Assembly (NCBI GenBank): GCA_002507175.1 | Contig: DAZE01000005.1 | Coordinates: forward strand, 71,951 to 135,950 | DNA: 64,000 bases | Source of the DNA: Euryarchaeota archaeon UBA558 | GTDB taxonomy: Archaea; Thermoplasmatota; Poseidoniia; Poseidoniales; Thalassarchaeaceae | Direction of reading: 5' to 3' | Shown: one piece after another, positions 36,028 through 45,800 of the stretch | Layout of the letters: the number at the start of each line of letters is the position of its first letter | Numbering within the stretch: the stretch's first letter is position 1 | Notes under the pieces: model-generated | The model's input: only the letters and a program-made list of their open reading frames with translations | Database searches by the model: none | What the model was told of the DNA's origin: nothing | Translations under genes and position numbers: made by a program

Positions 36028-36498
36028 TCAAACCCCTTTTACCAATCCTTTCTGTATTTTCATATACCCTATCAAGGGACCCAGTAGCTTTCCGCATGAT
36101 CTCCCATGATCAGTCAGCCTGTATGAGACCCTGACTGGGGGGCCATCCTCGACTATACGATCTACTAGGCCACTTTTCTGACATGCACTGAGTTTGTCGG
36201 AGAGCGTTCGACTACTGATCCCCCTTAGTAGAGTCCTCATTTCGTTAAATCGACGATCTCCCGCTATGTATAGAGCAGCTAATATCTCAATCGTCCATCT
36301 GGAACTGAAGATCTGAAAACACTCCACTGCAGCATCCACCTCCCATTCGATCGCAGTTTGGGGATCCGCATGGTTCTCGAAAATATTTCGAATCAAGCCC
36401 CCATTAGATTTTACTTCATCTATGGCAGATTGAACTCTTTGTAAGTCCTTCAAAGGTATACTCATCGATTTAACGTCATTAGGCATAGTGCGCCACAT
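36028..36498 (-). CDS. HxlR-family winged-helix regulator
   Basis: 156 residues. An N-terminal extension of about 65 residues precedes the HxlR domain: RWTIEILAALYIAGDRRF, ISSRTLSDKLSACQKSGLV, and the wing with PPVRVSYRLTDHG. HxlR regulators sense redox or electrophilic signals in bacteria; the cysteine often used near the N-terminus of the domain appears here as C in AVECFQIF. Starts at ATG 36498; divergent from the micro-ORF pair at 36611 with a gap of about 110 bases that could hold both promoters. Confidence 0.8.
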   Translation of the reverse strand: MWRTMPNDVKSMSIPLKDLQRVQSAIDEVKSNGGLIRNIFENHADPQTAIEWEVDAAVECFQIFSSRWTIEILAALYIAGDRRFNEMRTLLRGISSRTLSDKLSACQKSGLVDRIVEDGPPVRVSYRLTDHGRSCGKLLGPLIGYMKIQKGLVKGV

Positions 36499-36610
36499 AG
36501 CATCTGGTGTATAAACAGAACCTCGGTGTGGACACGGAACCTACGATCTTCATATATTGGGGCGCAGAGTAGGTGTTGAAAGTAAACCAAGTAGCATGGA
36601 GGAACTAAAA

Positions 36611-36724
36611 ATGGACAGATGGTTAGAGGAATGGGCACAAGAAGCGATCGAAATAGAGGATGTAAAGAAGGCAAACTCGTCTTTGCTGGTACTTGCAGCA
36701 TCGATAATAACCAGGAGGGGTTGA
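36611..36724 (+). CDS. 37-residue micro-ORF, strong Shine-Dalgarno
   Basis: ATG 36611 to TGA 36724. GGAGG at 36598-36602 lies eight bases ahead of the ATG, an ideal spacing. The product is MDRWLEEWAQEAI, then EIEDVKKANSS and a leucine/isoleucine-rich end followed by RRG: an amphipathic, largely helical peptide. It is followed by a second micro-ORF one base later. No family recognised. It lies between a divergent HxlR regulator and the convergent hydroxyacyl-CoA dehydrogenase fusion. Confidence 0.55.
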   Translation: MDRWLEEWAQEAIEIEDVKKANSSLLVLAASIITRRG

Positions 36725-36725
36725 A

Positions 36726-36812
36726 TTGTCAAGAAGTGAGCTAGTAGACGTGGTAATTAGGGCGATAGCCGAATACCGCGCTCCAGCATGGATACAAAGC
36801 CCAAGAAAGTGA
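36726..36812 (+). CDS. 28-residue micro-ORF, strong Shine-Dalgarno
   Basis: TTG 36726 to TGA 36810-36812. AGGAGG at 36713-36718, inside the end of the first micro-ORF, is seven bases ahead of the TTG, so the second is coupled to the first. The product reads MSRSELVDVVIRAIAEYRAP and ends AWIQSPRK: an amphipathic helix and a basic tail. The stop is two bases from the stop of the convergent gene, so the pair fills the gap exactly. Function unknown. Confidence 0.5.
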   Translation: MSRSELVDVVIRAIAEYRAPAWIQSPRK

Positions 36813-36814
36813 AT

Positions 36815-38875
36815 TTACTCGCCTGAGAATTGTACTCTTTCCCCGCTGAGGACCCCTTTCAATCCAATTAGGGCGTCTTTAGTTGAGAATATGGTATCTA
36901 ATCCATCTAGTTCTAATTGCAACCCCGCAGTTGGGTCTTCTCGAGACTTGTAGGCGATGTCAATCAATTCAGATGCCATCTTGACGGAGACAGGGGCGTT
37001 CCTGCCAATAAATTTTGATTGCCTGACTTCAAACGGGCTCAACTCAGATGAGGGGCCCATTAGTCTACTCTGCCAATCATCCCCGTAAACCTCCATTATC
37101 TGTTTGATGAGTATGTCTTCTGGATTCCTGGGTAGATAACTATGGCTAGGATGATCAACTTTACCATTTGCAATGTCGCTGATCGCCTTTTCCAGTCCTG
37201 AATAGTCGACGACATCCGTCAGGTATCCCATGGAAAACGCCAAATTGGAATCCAACCAGTTCCCTGCAATAATGCTGTATCGAGCGCATTCGACACCTGC
37301 AATCATCACAGACCTCTGTGTCCCACCAAGTCCGGGGTATATGCCAATTCCAGTCTCTGGGAATCTCAACATAGTCTTGCCTTCTACCCCGATTCTGTGG
37401 TTGCAACACATCGCTAACTCTAGACCACCCCCCAATGCCAGTCCCGACATCACTGCAATTGTGTTGATCCTTGATGATTCAATCGCATTCAGGATATCAT
37501 GTCCCCTTTCTGTGAACTCCCTAATGTCATCAATCTTGTTGTCTTCTATTTTATCGACGAAGAATTTTATGTCAGCTCCAGCAACAAAAGCCTTCCCTGA
37601 TCCTCTCAGTATTGCTGTATGGACAGATGGTTCCGCCTCTAGCCCCTTCCACAACTCTGTGAGCTGTGAAATCACTTCTTCATTCAATGCGTTCATGGCT
37701 TCTGGTCGATTGAAAGTTATGCTTGCCACACCGCTCGTGACTTCTAGATCGATCAACTTGAATTCGAACGGCTCTGAACCCTGTGCAGACAAGATTATTG
37801 GACTTTCAAACCCCGCCAGGACAGCATAGTCGGAGGCAATCCCATGTGCAACGTCGACTCCCAATTTGTTTGCTAACTCGAAGGGCCCCATCGGCCATCT
37901 CAACCCTACTTTGGCTCCCCTGTCTACATCTTCCATGGCACAGATCTCCTCTTCCACGATCTGGGAAGCAATGCAAAAAACCACTCCAAGCAATCTGTTT
38001 TGGATCTCCTTCCTGTCTTTGGAAGAAAACTCGCCACTTACCCCGGCCAAATCCCATTGAATGCCCTCTTCAACGAGCCTCCTAAGAGAGTTAGCCCCTT
38101 TGTATCGATCAACTTGCAGCTGTGATGCCAGGTAATCAGTTGAATGAAGGGCAATGGAGGGGCCAGTCAGATTCATCAATTCAAAGGGCCCCATTCCAAT
38201 ATCGAAGCATTCTTTCGCGACATTATCGATCTCTGCGGGCGTCCCAAATCCCTCGTCTAATAACTTACATGCCTCATTCAGCCATGGGACAAAAAATCGA
38301 TTCACAACAAAACCTGGCCTATCCTTACAGAGAATAACGACTTTGCCCATGGCCCCACAATACTGTATGACTGACTGTATCGTCTCGGATGATGTCTCGG
38401 ATGATGGAATAATCTCAACCAACCTGTTTTTTGCGGGGTGATAGAAGAAATGCAGTCCGATAAAACGGTCAGGCCTGTCGGATAGAGTGGCTAGGTCCTC
38501 AACCGAGAGGGATGATGTGTTTGTGGCGATTATGGTTTCTCGATTGCATGACAAGGCGAGATCATTTAGAACGCTCGACTTCACATCAATATCCTCAAAC
38601 ACAGCTTCAATCACGAGATCTGTGTCATCATGGATGGAATCCACCCCGATCCCAACTGAGATGTTGGAGATGATTCCCTCGACCCTTTCCTCGGAGAAAA
38701 TTCTTCTTTGTATTGCCTCATCCAGAAATCCATTGATGGTTTCCATTCCGCGTTGCACAAAACCATCTTCTTTGTCCACCATCTGTACAGCAAAGCCTTC
38801 TTGCGCTGATTTCTGGGCAATTCCAGACCCCATATTTCCAGCTCCTATCACTGCCACGCGCTCTATCGGTCCCAT
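36815..38875 (-). CDS. 3-hydroxyacyl-CoA dehydrogenase / enoyl-CoA hydratase fusion
   Basis: 686 residues. The N-terminal half is the NAD-binding dehydrogenase (GAGNMGSGIAQ at residues 11-21, then NTSSLSVEDLA and the HFFYHPAKN catalytic His region) with two C-terminal-type domains (GMGPFELMNL and a second WPMGPFELANKLG). From about residue 385 comes the crotonase domain with the oxyanion-hole residues and both catalytic glutamates in place (LALGGGLELA and FPETGIGIYPGLGGTQR). Dehydrogenase-first order is the archaeal form; bacterial FadB/FadJ has hydratase first. It carries out two steps of beta-oxidation or of crotonyl-CoA/hydroxybutyryl-CoA chemistry. GGAGG lies seven bases before the ATG. 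Confidence 0.94.
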   Translation of the reverse strand: MGPIERVAVIGAGNMGSGIAQKSAQEGFAVQMVDKEDGFVQRGMETINGFLDEAIQRRIFSEERVEGIISNISVGIGVDSIHDDTDLVIEAVFEDIDVKSSVLNDLALSCNRETIIATNTSSLSVEDLATLSDRPDRFIGLHFFYHPAKNRLVEIIPSSETSSETIQSVIQYCGAMGKVVILCKDRPGFVVNRFFVPWLNEACKLLDEGFGTPAEIDNVAKECFDIGMGPFELMNLTGPSIALHSTDYLASQLQVDRYKGANSLRRLVEEGIQWDLAGVSGEFSSKDRKEIQNRLLGVVFCIASQIVEEEICAMEDVDRGAKVGLRWPMGPFELANKLGVDVAHGIASDYAVLAGFESPIILSAQGSEPFEFKLIDLEVTSGVASITFNRPEAMNALNEEVISQLTELWKGLEAEPSVHTAILRGSGKAFVAGADIKFFVDKIEDNKIDDIREFTERGHDILNAIESSRINTIAVMSGLALGGGLELAMCCNHRIGVEGKTMLRFPETGIGIYPGLGGTQRSVMIAGVECARYSIIAGNWLDSNLAFSMGYLTDVVDYSGLEKAISDIANGKVDHPSHSYLPRNPEDILIKQIMEVYGDDWQSRLMGPSSELSPFEVRQSKFIGRNAPVSVKMASELIDIAYKSREDPTAGLQLELDGLDTIFSTKDALIGLKGVLSGERVQFSGE

Positions 38876-38970
38876 GACATGCCCTCCAGCATTCGGCTCA
38901 TGAAATAGTCGGATGAAATTTGTCTTTCTTTTTGAATAAAACTTAGACTGATTCCCTTTCTCCCAATACC

Positions 38971-39444
38971 ATGCGACTGGGTGTTGTTGATGTCATCGTC
39001 ATAATTTCTCATCCGATCCTCGGAAGTATTGTCGCATACCTCCTATACAAACAATGGACTTCTCTCAAAAAATCCAGAAGTAGTAGCCTTGACTCTGACC
39101 ATTTGGCCAGAATCCGACTTCAACATGAGAAAAGCGGCAAACTGCTTGGAAGTTTGGTGGGGGCAACAATCCTGCTCGCTATTGCCGCAGAAGCGTACAG
39201 GGGAATGGTATTGGATGTACCTCTTTCTGGACTGATTAGCCTCCATGGATGGTTGGGCATAATTCTATTCTTGGGCGCGATGAGAATGAGGAAAACAGGT
39301 ACTAGGATTTCTGAAGAAATTCAAGTTGGCAAAGAAACAGGAGAGCATAAAAGGACCCACTCAAGATTAGGAGGAGCAATGATGGTGCTCCTAGTCATCA
39401 TTGTTTTCCTCGGGTTCCTGAGATTGCTCCAAGTATTAGGATGA
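38971..39444 (+). CDS. four-helix membrane protein, DUF4079/cytochrome b561-like
   Basis: 157 residues, four hydrophobic segments (about 6-24, 55-75, 80-105, 132-155). Histidines fall at or near helix ends: SHP in the first, LHGWLG in the third, and THSRLG just before the fourth. That pattern recalls DUF4079 proteins and other four-helix haem-binding families, but haem ligation is inference. Divergent from the dehydrogenase fusion with a gap of 95 bases; its stop is seven bases from that of a convergent glycosyltransferase. Confidence 0.6.
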   Translation: MRLGVVDVIVIISHPILGSIVAYLLYKQWTSLKKSRSSSLDSDHLARIRLQHEKSGKLLGSLVGATILLAIAAEAYRGMVLDVPLSGLISLHGWLGIILFLGAMRMRKTGTRISEEIQVGKETGEHKRTHSRLGGAMMVLLVIIVFLGFLRLLQVLG

Positions 39445-39451
39445 CAATGCT

Positions 39452-40723
39452 TTATTCCTCCTCTACTTGTATCGGAGACCGGTTGGGAAAGAGAGCCTCG
39501 AGAATAAAATCCGATTGGGAGTCCGGGTCCAGATTCAACTCCTTTATTCTGTTTCTGCCAGTTGCTTCCCATTTCCTAATCACCTCTGGATCCCCAGCGA
39601 TTTCTATCGCTCTGTGCCATGCCTGATAATCATCACGAGGGAGAAGCCGTCCACAAATTCCATCGATAATTGAGTCCCTGAACCCACCCTCATCGACGAA
39701 TAGTGCGGGAACACCAACAGATAGCGCTTCAATTGCAGTGAGGCCAAATGGCTCCCCATGGGCCATGGATATGACGGCCCTGGACCTCCTCATGGTTGCG
39801 ATGAGCTGGCTAAGATCTAGGTTGCTGTAGACCCACAGATCCACCTCTAACCTCTTGGCATGTTCCTTAAGTGCATGGAGATCATCATCAGACCCGCGGC
39901 CTACAACTACCAAGCCAACACCAGATCCCTTCAACATTGATATGCACTCCCAGATACCTTTCACCCAGTTGAATCCCCCGATGGTGACTACCCATGGTGG
40001 TTCTGGTAGATCCTCTACCTCTTTCCATGCCCCCTCTTCTTCATCGGTCTGTCTCTCAGTGAATTCAGAAGCAGAAACTGTGGGCCTGATCACGCCGGCG
40101 TCAAATCCGTAAATTGACTTGAACTTAGATGAGCTGTATGATGAATTTGCCGATACCACATAATTCTCCCTGTTGACGTATTTTCTGACCATACGACGAT
40201 CTGAAAACCTTGCAAAAGACAACGCCAAGCGAGTAATAATCATCGGTCTTTTTGGCCTTCCCCTCACATCCAAGTGCAAGACATTCTCATGTAGTCCTCT
40301 ATCTGGCTCCAGGTAGTGTACATGCACCCTGGTTTCTGAGCCCACTAATCGAAGAATTCCGATTGATCCATCTCCACTAACCAAATGAATCCCGTCCACA
40401 ATTGCCAACTCTTCTCTAATCCCGGGAACTTTCGCCCATGCCTGGAACGATGCTCTCTGTTTTCTGTGTAGCATCTCATCAAGGATTCCATTCGGTACTA
40501 TCCATGGGTCATTTGGAATTAATAATTTCAAACCTAGGCTGGAACATAACTTCTCCAATTCTTTTGACGGTCTGAGGGTTGCCACAGACACCTCAAATCG
40601 CTCAATGAGGGACGGGATTGCCCTCATGATATCTCTTTCTGCACCGCCCACTGGCTCAAAACAGCCTTTCGCTACAAGTATCTTGAGCTTGCTTTCTGAC
40701 CCGACCTTCAGGCGAGTCTGCAT
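39452..40723 (-). CDS. GT4-type glycosyltransferase
   Basis: 423 residues, GT-B fold. Seen: N-terminal ILVAKGCFEPVGGAERDIM (acceptor side), then in the C-terminal half WVVTIGGFNWVKG, VVVGRGSDDD and the nucleotide-sugar motif MAHGEPFGLTAIEALSVG with the conserved E-x7-E pair. Transfers a sugar to a lipid, protein or glycan; acceptor unknown. It lies next to a second GT4 enzyme on the same strand, so both may build one cell-surface glycan, as in archaeal N-glycosylation or glycolipid synthesis. Confidence 0.9.
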   Translation of the reverse strand: MQTRLKVGSESKLKILVAKGCFEPVGGAERDIMRAIPSLIERFEVSVATLRPSKELEKLCSSLGLKLLIPNDPWIVPNGILDEMLHRKQRASFQAWAKVPGIREELAIVDGIHLVSGDGSIGILRLVGSETRVHVHYLEPDRGLHENVLHLDVRGRPKRPMIITRLALSFARFSDRRMVRKYVNRENYVVSANSSYSSSKFKSIYGFDAGVIRPTVSASEFTERQTDEEEGAWKEVEDLPEPPWVVTIGGFNWVKGIWECISMLKGSGVGLVVVGRGSDDDLHALKEHAKRLEVDLWVYSNLDLSQLIATMRRSRAVISMAHGEPFGLTAIEALSVGVPALFVDEGGFRDSIIDGICGRLLPRDDYQAWHRAIEIAGDPEVIRKWEATGRNRIKELNLDPDSQSDFILEALFPNRSPIQVEEE

Positions 40724-40776
40724 GTCCCTCGGTGAAAGCGGTCACTTATTGTGGCTTCCGAAGCAGCTCAACTCAA

Positions 40777-41898
40777 TTAGACACGGGAATTACGTCCAAC
40801 AGCATGTTCGTAAATCAGTTCTATCTGATCTGCAACCACCGGCCAAAGGAAGTCCTTTGCCAAGGCTGGACCGGCTTTCGACCAGGCACCTATTTTCCGG
40901 TCATCCGCACTTGCCATCTCCGACATGGCATCAATACACGATTTGACATCATCGGATTCCATTGAGATGCCAAAGCCCCCCTCTGCTGTGAACTTGCCGA
41001 GGTCGTTCACATCGGACATGGCTACCGGCAAGCCTTCCCATGCAGCCTCCAAAAGGATCGCTGGCAATCCCTCAAATCTAGATGGTAGAATCAGCGCAGA
41101 GGCGTTTCTTAGCAACCATGATTTTTCTTCTTCATCCACTAAACCGACGTAAATCAGGTCGGTAGTGGTCCGCCCAATTGATTTCAGGACCTCGGACTTT
41201 AGGGGCCCATCACCGGCAATCACCAATTGGTGTCCGGATTTCGCAGAATCTCCCATCGAAGACCATGCTTCCAACAGGATGTCCAACCCTTTCTGTTTGG
41301 TAAGTCTCGAAAGATACAGCAAGAAAGGTCCCTGCGGGGCACCATCAGGAACCCGCTCTTCCTCCGTCGGTGGCTCAAAACCTGTGGGGATGACATCAAT
41401 CCTGCCTTTCACGCCTTTTACTCTGAGTAATTGTTCGAAGTAGGGTCTGAGGACAATCCTTGCGTCTGATAAGTCAAGGGTGTTTTTCCCTTGAAAATGC
41501 CATCGAACCCACTTCAACAACTTCCCTAAATATGACGATTTGACGTAGTCGTTATGGTAAGTTGTCACGATTGGAACCCCCAGTTTCGAGGCTTTCCTCG
41601 CTACTTTCCTTATCAGGATGGGCAGTGTATCGTGCAGGTGAACAATGTCGAACTCCCCGGGGTCAAGTCCACTCAGGCTGACCATGGGATCAATACCTGA
41701 TATGACAAAACTAGGAGGAATCCTGACAACATTCATTCCGAATCTCTTGAAAGCCTTCTCGTGATGTTCAGGTACATCTGCGCACCAAACCGTGACCTCA
41801 TGCCCCTTGGAAACCAGCTCTCGCCCCAACAATTCGACATGACGATTCCCGCCTCCTATATGTGGCCAGAACCAAACGTGAACCAATAGGACTTTCAC
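40777..41898 (-). CDS. GT4-type glycosyltransferase
   Basis: 373 residues, GT-B fold. N-terminal VLLVHVWFWPHIGGGNRHVELLG, then LLYLSRLTKQKGLDILLEAWS, VIAGDGPL, and the C-terminal ILPSRFEGLPAILLEAAWEGLP with its E-x7-E pair. The start is GTG 41898 with AGGAG upstream. It is 53 bases upstream of the other glycosyltransferase on the same strand, and its promoter region is shared with the divergent ABC ATPase gene. The acceptor is unknown. Confidence 0.92.
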   Translation of the reverse strand: MKVLLVHVWFWPHIGGGNRHVELLGRELVSKGHEVTVWCADVPEHHEKAFKRFGMNVVRIPPSFVISGIDPMVSLSGLDPGEFDIVHLHDTLPILIRKVARKASKLGVPIVTTYHNDYVKSSYLGKLLKWVRWHFQGKNTLDLSDARIVLRPYFEQLLRVKGVKGRIDVIPTGFEPPTEEERVPDGAPQGPFLLYLSRLTKQKGLDILLEAWSSMGDSAKSGHQLVIAGDGPLKSEVLKSIGRTTTDLIYVGLVDEEEKSWLLRNASALILPSRFEGLPAILLEAAWEGLPVAMSDVNDLGKFTAEGGFGISMESDDVKSCIDAMSEMASADDRKIGAWSKAGPALAKDFLWPVVADQIELIYEHAVGRNSRV

Positions 41899-42000
41899 TC
41901 AACCTTCTCCTGGTACTCGGAAGAGGGGTCAGAACTTCAAGAATATCCAACAAGGTGCCCATTTCCATGCTCTGGAAATACAGATCCAAATAGACGAAAC

Positions 42001-42756
42001 ATGATAAGAACTCTGGCCTTCGTTAATCCTATGCTTGAGGTCTCAGGCCTAAAAAGGGGATTTGGCTCTGGTTCAAACAGACTTGAAGTTCTGAAAGGAG
42101 TGGATCTATCTTTACAAAGAGGGGAACTGGTAGCACTCATGGGGCCCTCCGGATGTGGAAAATCAACATTGCTCAACATCATTGGAGGACTACTCAAGGC
42201 AGATGAAGGACGAATAAAAATCGGCTCGAGGAACCCCTTGGTTTATGGAACCAAAGCACCCAATCAAGTAATCGACGTCCGAAGGAAAGGAGTGGGGTGG
42301 ATCTTCCAAGATTTCCACCTGTTGGACCACATTACATCACTGGAAAATGTGATTCTTTCATTGGAATTAGCGGGCACAAGCTCACAAGATGCAGAAAGAC
42401 GAGCAATAAATGCGATGGAAAGGGTAGAATTAGGGGACAGGATGCACTTCATGCCAAACGAGCTGTCTGGCGGCCAACAACAAAGAGTAGCCGTCGCCCG
42501 GGCCATAGCAGGCTCAAGGCCCCTGCTACTCGCTGATGAACCAACGGGAAACTTGGATGTGAAGGCTGGCGAGTCAATTATCTCTCTATTCAAGGAACTC
42601 TGCGCAGATCCAGATGATCCAATTTCGGTACTAATGGTGACGCACGACCCAATATTGGCTTCAAAGGCCGACAGAATGCTCCTCATGAGGGATGGTAAAA
42701 CAGCTGCTTCTGACATTAGATCAGCATGGGGAGAATCAACGGGGGATCCAATATGA
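42001..42756 (+). CDS. ABC transporter ATP-binding subunit, MacB/LolD type
   Basis: 251 residues. Walker A GPSGCGKST, Q-loop IFQDFHLLDH, signature LSGGQQQRVAVARA, Walker B LLLADEPTGNLD and the switch His in MVTHDPI are all intact. It energises the FtsX-family permease whose ATG overlaps this gene's stop as ATGA. The start could be ATG 42001 or 42031; neither has a Shine-Dalgarno, which fits a leaderless transcript. It is the first gene of a three-gene export operon. Confidence 0.95.
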   Translation: MIRTLAFVNPMLEVSGLKRGFGSGSNRLEVLKGVDLSLQRGELVALMGPSGCGKSTLLNIIGGLLKADEGRIKIGSRNPLVYGTKAPNQVIDVRRKGVGWIFQDFHLLDHITSLENVILSLELAGTSSQDAERRAINAMERVELGDRMHFMPNELSGGQQQRVAVARAIAGSRPLLLADEPTGNLDVKAGESIISLFKELCADPDDPISVLMVTHDPILASKADRMLLMRDGKTAASDIRSAWGESTGDPI

Positions 42757-42878
42757 GGCCAATTGGAGAAAAATCACTCGGCGATCGGATTTCCGACATA
42801 CCTGCTGACTTTTCTATGAGGCCCATTGGGGAGAAATCACTCGGCGATCGGATTTCCGACATACCTGCTGACTTTTCC
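42753..42878 (+). repeat. 63-bp in-frame tandem duplication
   Basis: Two 63-base units, 42753-42815 and 42816-42878, code for the same 21 residues. They differ at four bases, each a third codon position and each synonymous (CCA/CCC, GGA/GGG, GAA/GAG, TCT/TCC). Both units begin with ATG, so either could serve as the start of the permease. Confidence 0.9.
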
Positions 42879-45800
42879 ACAGCAATCAGAAGTGCGTGGA
42901 TTGGAAGAGAAAGGGGCTTAGCCGTCTTTGCCGGAGTGTTCCTCGCCTCGCTGGTCATCACAACAGTTTTCGCTTACGGGGTCGGGTTATCCCAAGGTGC
43001 TCTGCAAAATTCGCTAAACGATGAGGTATACGACGCAAAAGTTGACTTTTCAAGTCAAAATGATTGGTCCTCGAGGACAAACGACTCTGCAGAATGGGGA
43101 TCAGTCTGTGACGAGCTACTCGACAGGGCCGAGATAATCGATTGTGGCCTAGTGTACGGAAGACAGGGCCTCAGACTGTCAGGCTTTTTCGATGAGGGAT
43201 TCGCACTCCCTCAACCCCTGAACGTCATTGAGGTCTCTGGTCCGACAGGAAACTGGGATAACGTATCATGGGACTATCCCGAAGCTCTGGAGAACGGCCC
43301 ATCGATAAATGGTGACAGGATCATGAGGATCGTCGACCCTTCCCACTATGACGGCGAGTTGGCTGATAGGTATTCCAATCGTGTCGTTTACGGCTCATGG
43401 CCAAGCGGCGATCTACCAGGCATCAATCCGGTAATACTACCTAGCAAGATCGCTAGTCAAGCAGGAATCAGGGTCAATGACACAATAGACTCACTAAACT
43501 TCACCTACGTAACCGACGCCGAGGTCATCGGTAGCGAACTCAAAGACTGTGAAGGCGAGATTATCACAAGGGATCTGGATGCCGGTGTTTACCAATTCTG
43601 TACGGTGACCATGACCCTAAGTGACCTTACCATCGTCGCGGTTTACGAAGAGTGGCCTTTCACAAATCCAACCCTTCTGTTCAATCCTGTGATCGTTGGA
43701 GACTCGGCTTTGTCCATCTCCAACAGGACAACCCTGGTTGTCAACGATCATGCTTACCTGGGTATAGCCATAGACAGGAACCTCCTACCCACTTCATCCA
43801 CAGATGATGCCGCCGATTGGTTAGATGTCAACAGGAAGGAGCTCGAAGGCCAGGGCTACGGGCCCGATGGAGAGATCAAGATCGAATACAATGACCTAAT
43901 TTCTGGAACAATCGTGTTTCTCAGGATATTTCTTGGGCTTGTCCAAGTGTTTGACTATATCCTGATGATACCAATAGTAATACTCTCATTCGCAGTACTA
44001 ATTTACGGTTTGATACTATCGCTTGAACAAAGAAAACGGGAGATATCCATCCATCGCGTAATCGGGGGCACAGAGCGAGGCCTACGGGGGATGGTACTGC
44101 GTGAGCTAGCAGCTATCTCAGTAGCGGGTTGGATTCTCGGATATTTGGTGGCACTATTATCGGTGCCTTTGATTCTCGATGCAGTCGGCTTCATGTCTTT
44201 CGAGAAGGGTGATTTAGACGTGAACCCTACACTCGGATTGGGCTACACAATGTCCGTTTTCCTCCTGACTGTAGGCATTGCCTACCTTGTCGCAAGGGGG
44301 AGGACGAAGGATTTCCTCGAAATGGAGATCGACGAGGGAGTGAGGAAGGTTAGATCAACACGAAAACCAAAGACATGGCTACAGGTCCTCGCTTTTGGAG
44401 TCGGACTCCTAGCAGCGCTGGAGAGTTACATCGAAACTAGTGGAGGTTGGGGTCCTTGGGGCGCTTCGGGAATAATTTCTGGATTCTTCATAGACTCGCT
44501 GTTAGCACTATTTGGCCCCTTCGCTCTGTGGATAGGCGGGGCCCTCGTCTTGGGAAGAATTGGGGGCGCTGCCCCTCGAATAGTGTTGAAAATCATTGGA
44601 TGGACACCAGCAATGGCAGACATTAGGAGGGGGCTGAGATCATCGGGATCCAATGAATCAGTCAATCGGCTTGCAGTCATTCTTTTGCTAACACTCTCGA
44701 TAGTGACACTCGCCGCTGTTCAGGGATACACGGGGACACTGGTGGATGAAAGGACTGCATCAGCACAGGTAGGGGCCGATCTGCAAGTTCAATTCGAAGG
44801 ACCGGTATCTGAAGATGTGGCCCGACAAAGGGTAAACGCGGCAATGAGTACTCTGGACAATAGCGCAGTGGATTCCATACAGTCCATGACATCAGTCGGC
44901 TCGACATTCGTCACAGCACAGCAAGGAGGAGGCCTTGTTCCTGCCCTGGTACTCTTTGATAATCACGAAGACACCCTGATCTGGGATAGCCAAGCCTCGC
45001 CGATTTTAAACTACCAATCCTCCAAGGTCACCATTGGGGAAAACGCAGTTGACTTCTTCAATGTAGATGATGGCACCGTGGAAATCTTCCTCCCAACATT
45101 CACACCTGTGATCACCGGAACAGGCTTTGAGATCTCAACAACCTACACCTCGACCAGCCTCGACTATGAGGGTAGACATGAGTGGATCCCGGGAATGACC
45201 GGATCTGAATCCACCCAGGCAGTTTTGATCGGCGAGTCGACTTACAGGGAACTCGCAGGTAACTCTACTGTGGACACTTACACGTCCCCCAGGTGGTTCT
45301 TCGAAGTTTGTGACCAGACAGATAGCGATTGTCAAGCGGGTCTAGAGAGGTTGAGCGCTGAACTACTAAACATAGAAGGCGTGAGCCTCGCACTAGACTG
45401 GAATTCCGCACACTCAGAGGTCGAGAGGAACGGAGGACTAATTTTTGGGACCCAAGGTCTCCTCAGCCTTCAATTCGTTGTGGCCTCCATGGCATCTGTA
45501 GCCTCAGCCTTCGTCTTCCTGTCCCTGGTGTTGACACAGAGGAAAAAGGAACTCGCAATTCTTCAGGCCATAGGTGCAAGCCCCTCTCAGATAATTAGGC
45601 TGGTTTTGTTTGAGATTCTGGCCATAGTGGGGATGAGCATGGGCCTGGGAATCCTACTTGGATTGGGGATAGCCCAATCATTCAATGGTTTCTTCGCCAT
45701 CTTCGGCTTCCTCTTCCAGATATTCCTGGGCTCACAGGCCGTCGTTGATCGGACACTGGTTTGGCCGTGGATGGAATTAGCATTTGTCAACGTCATTGTC

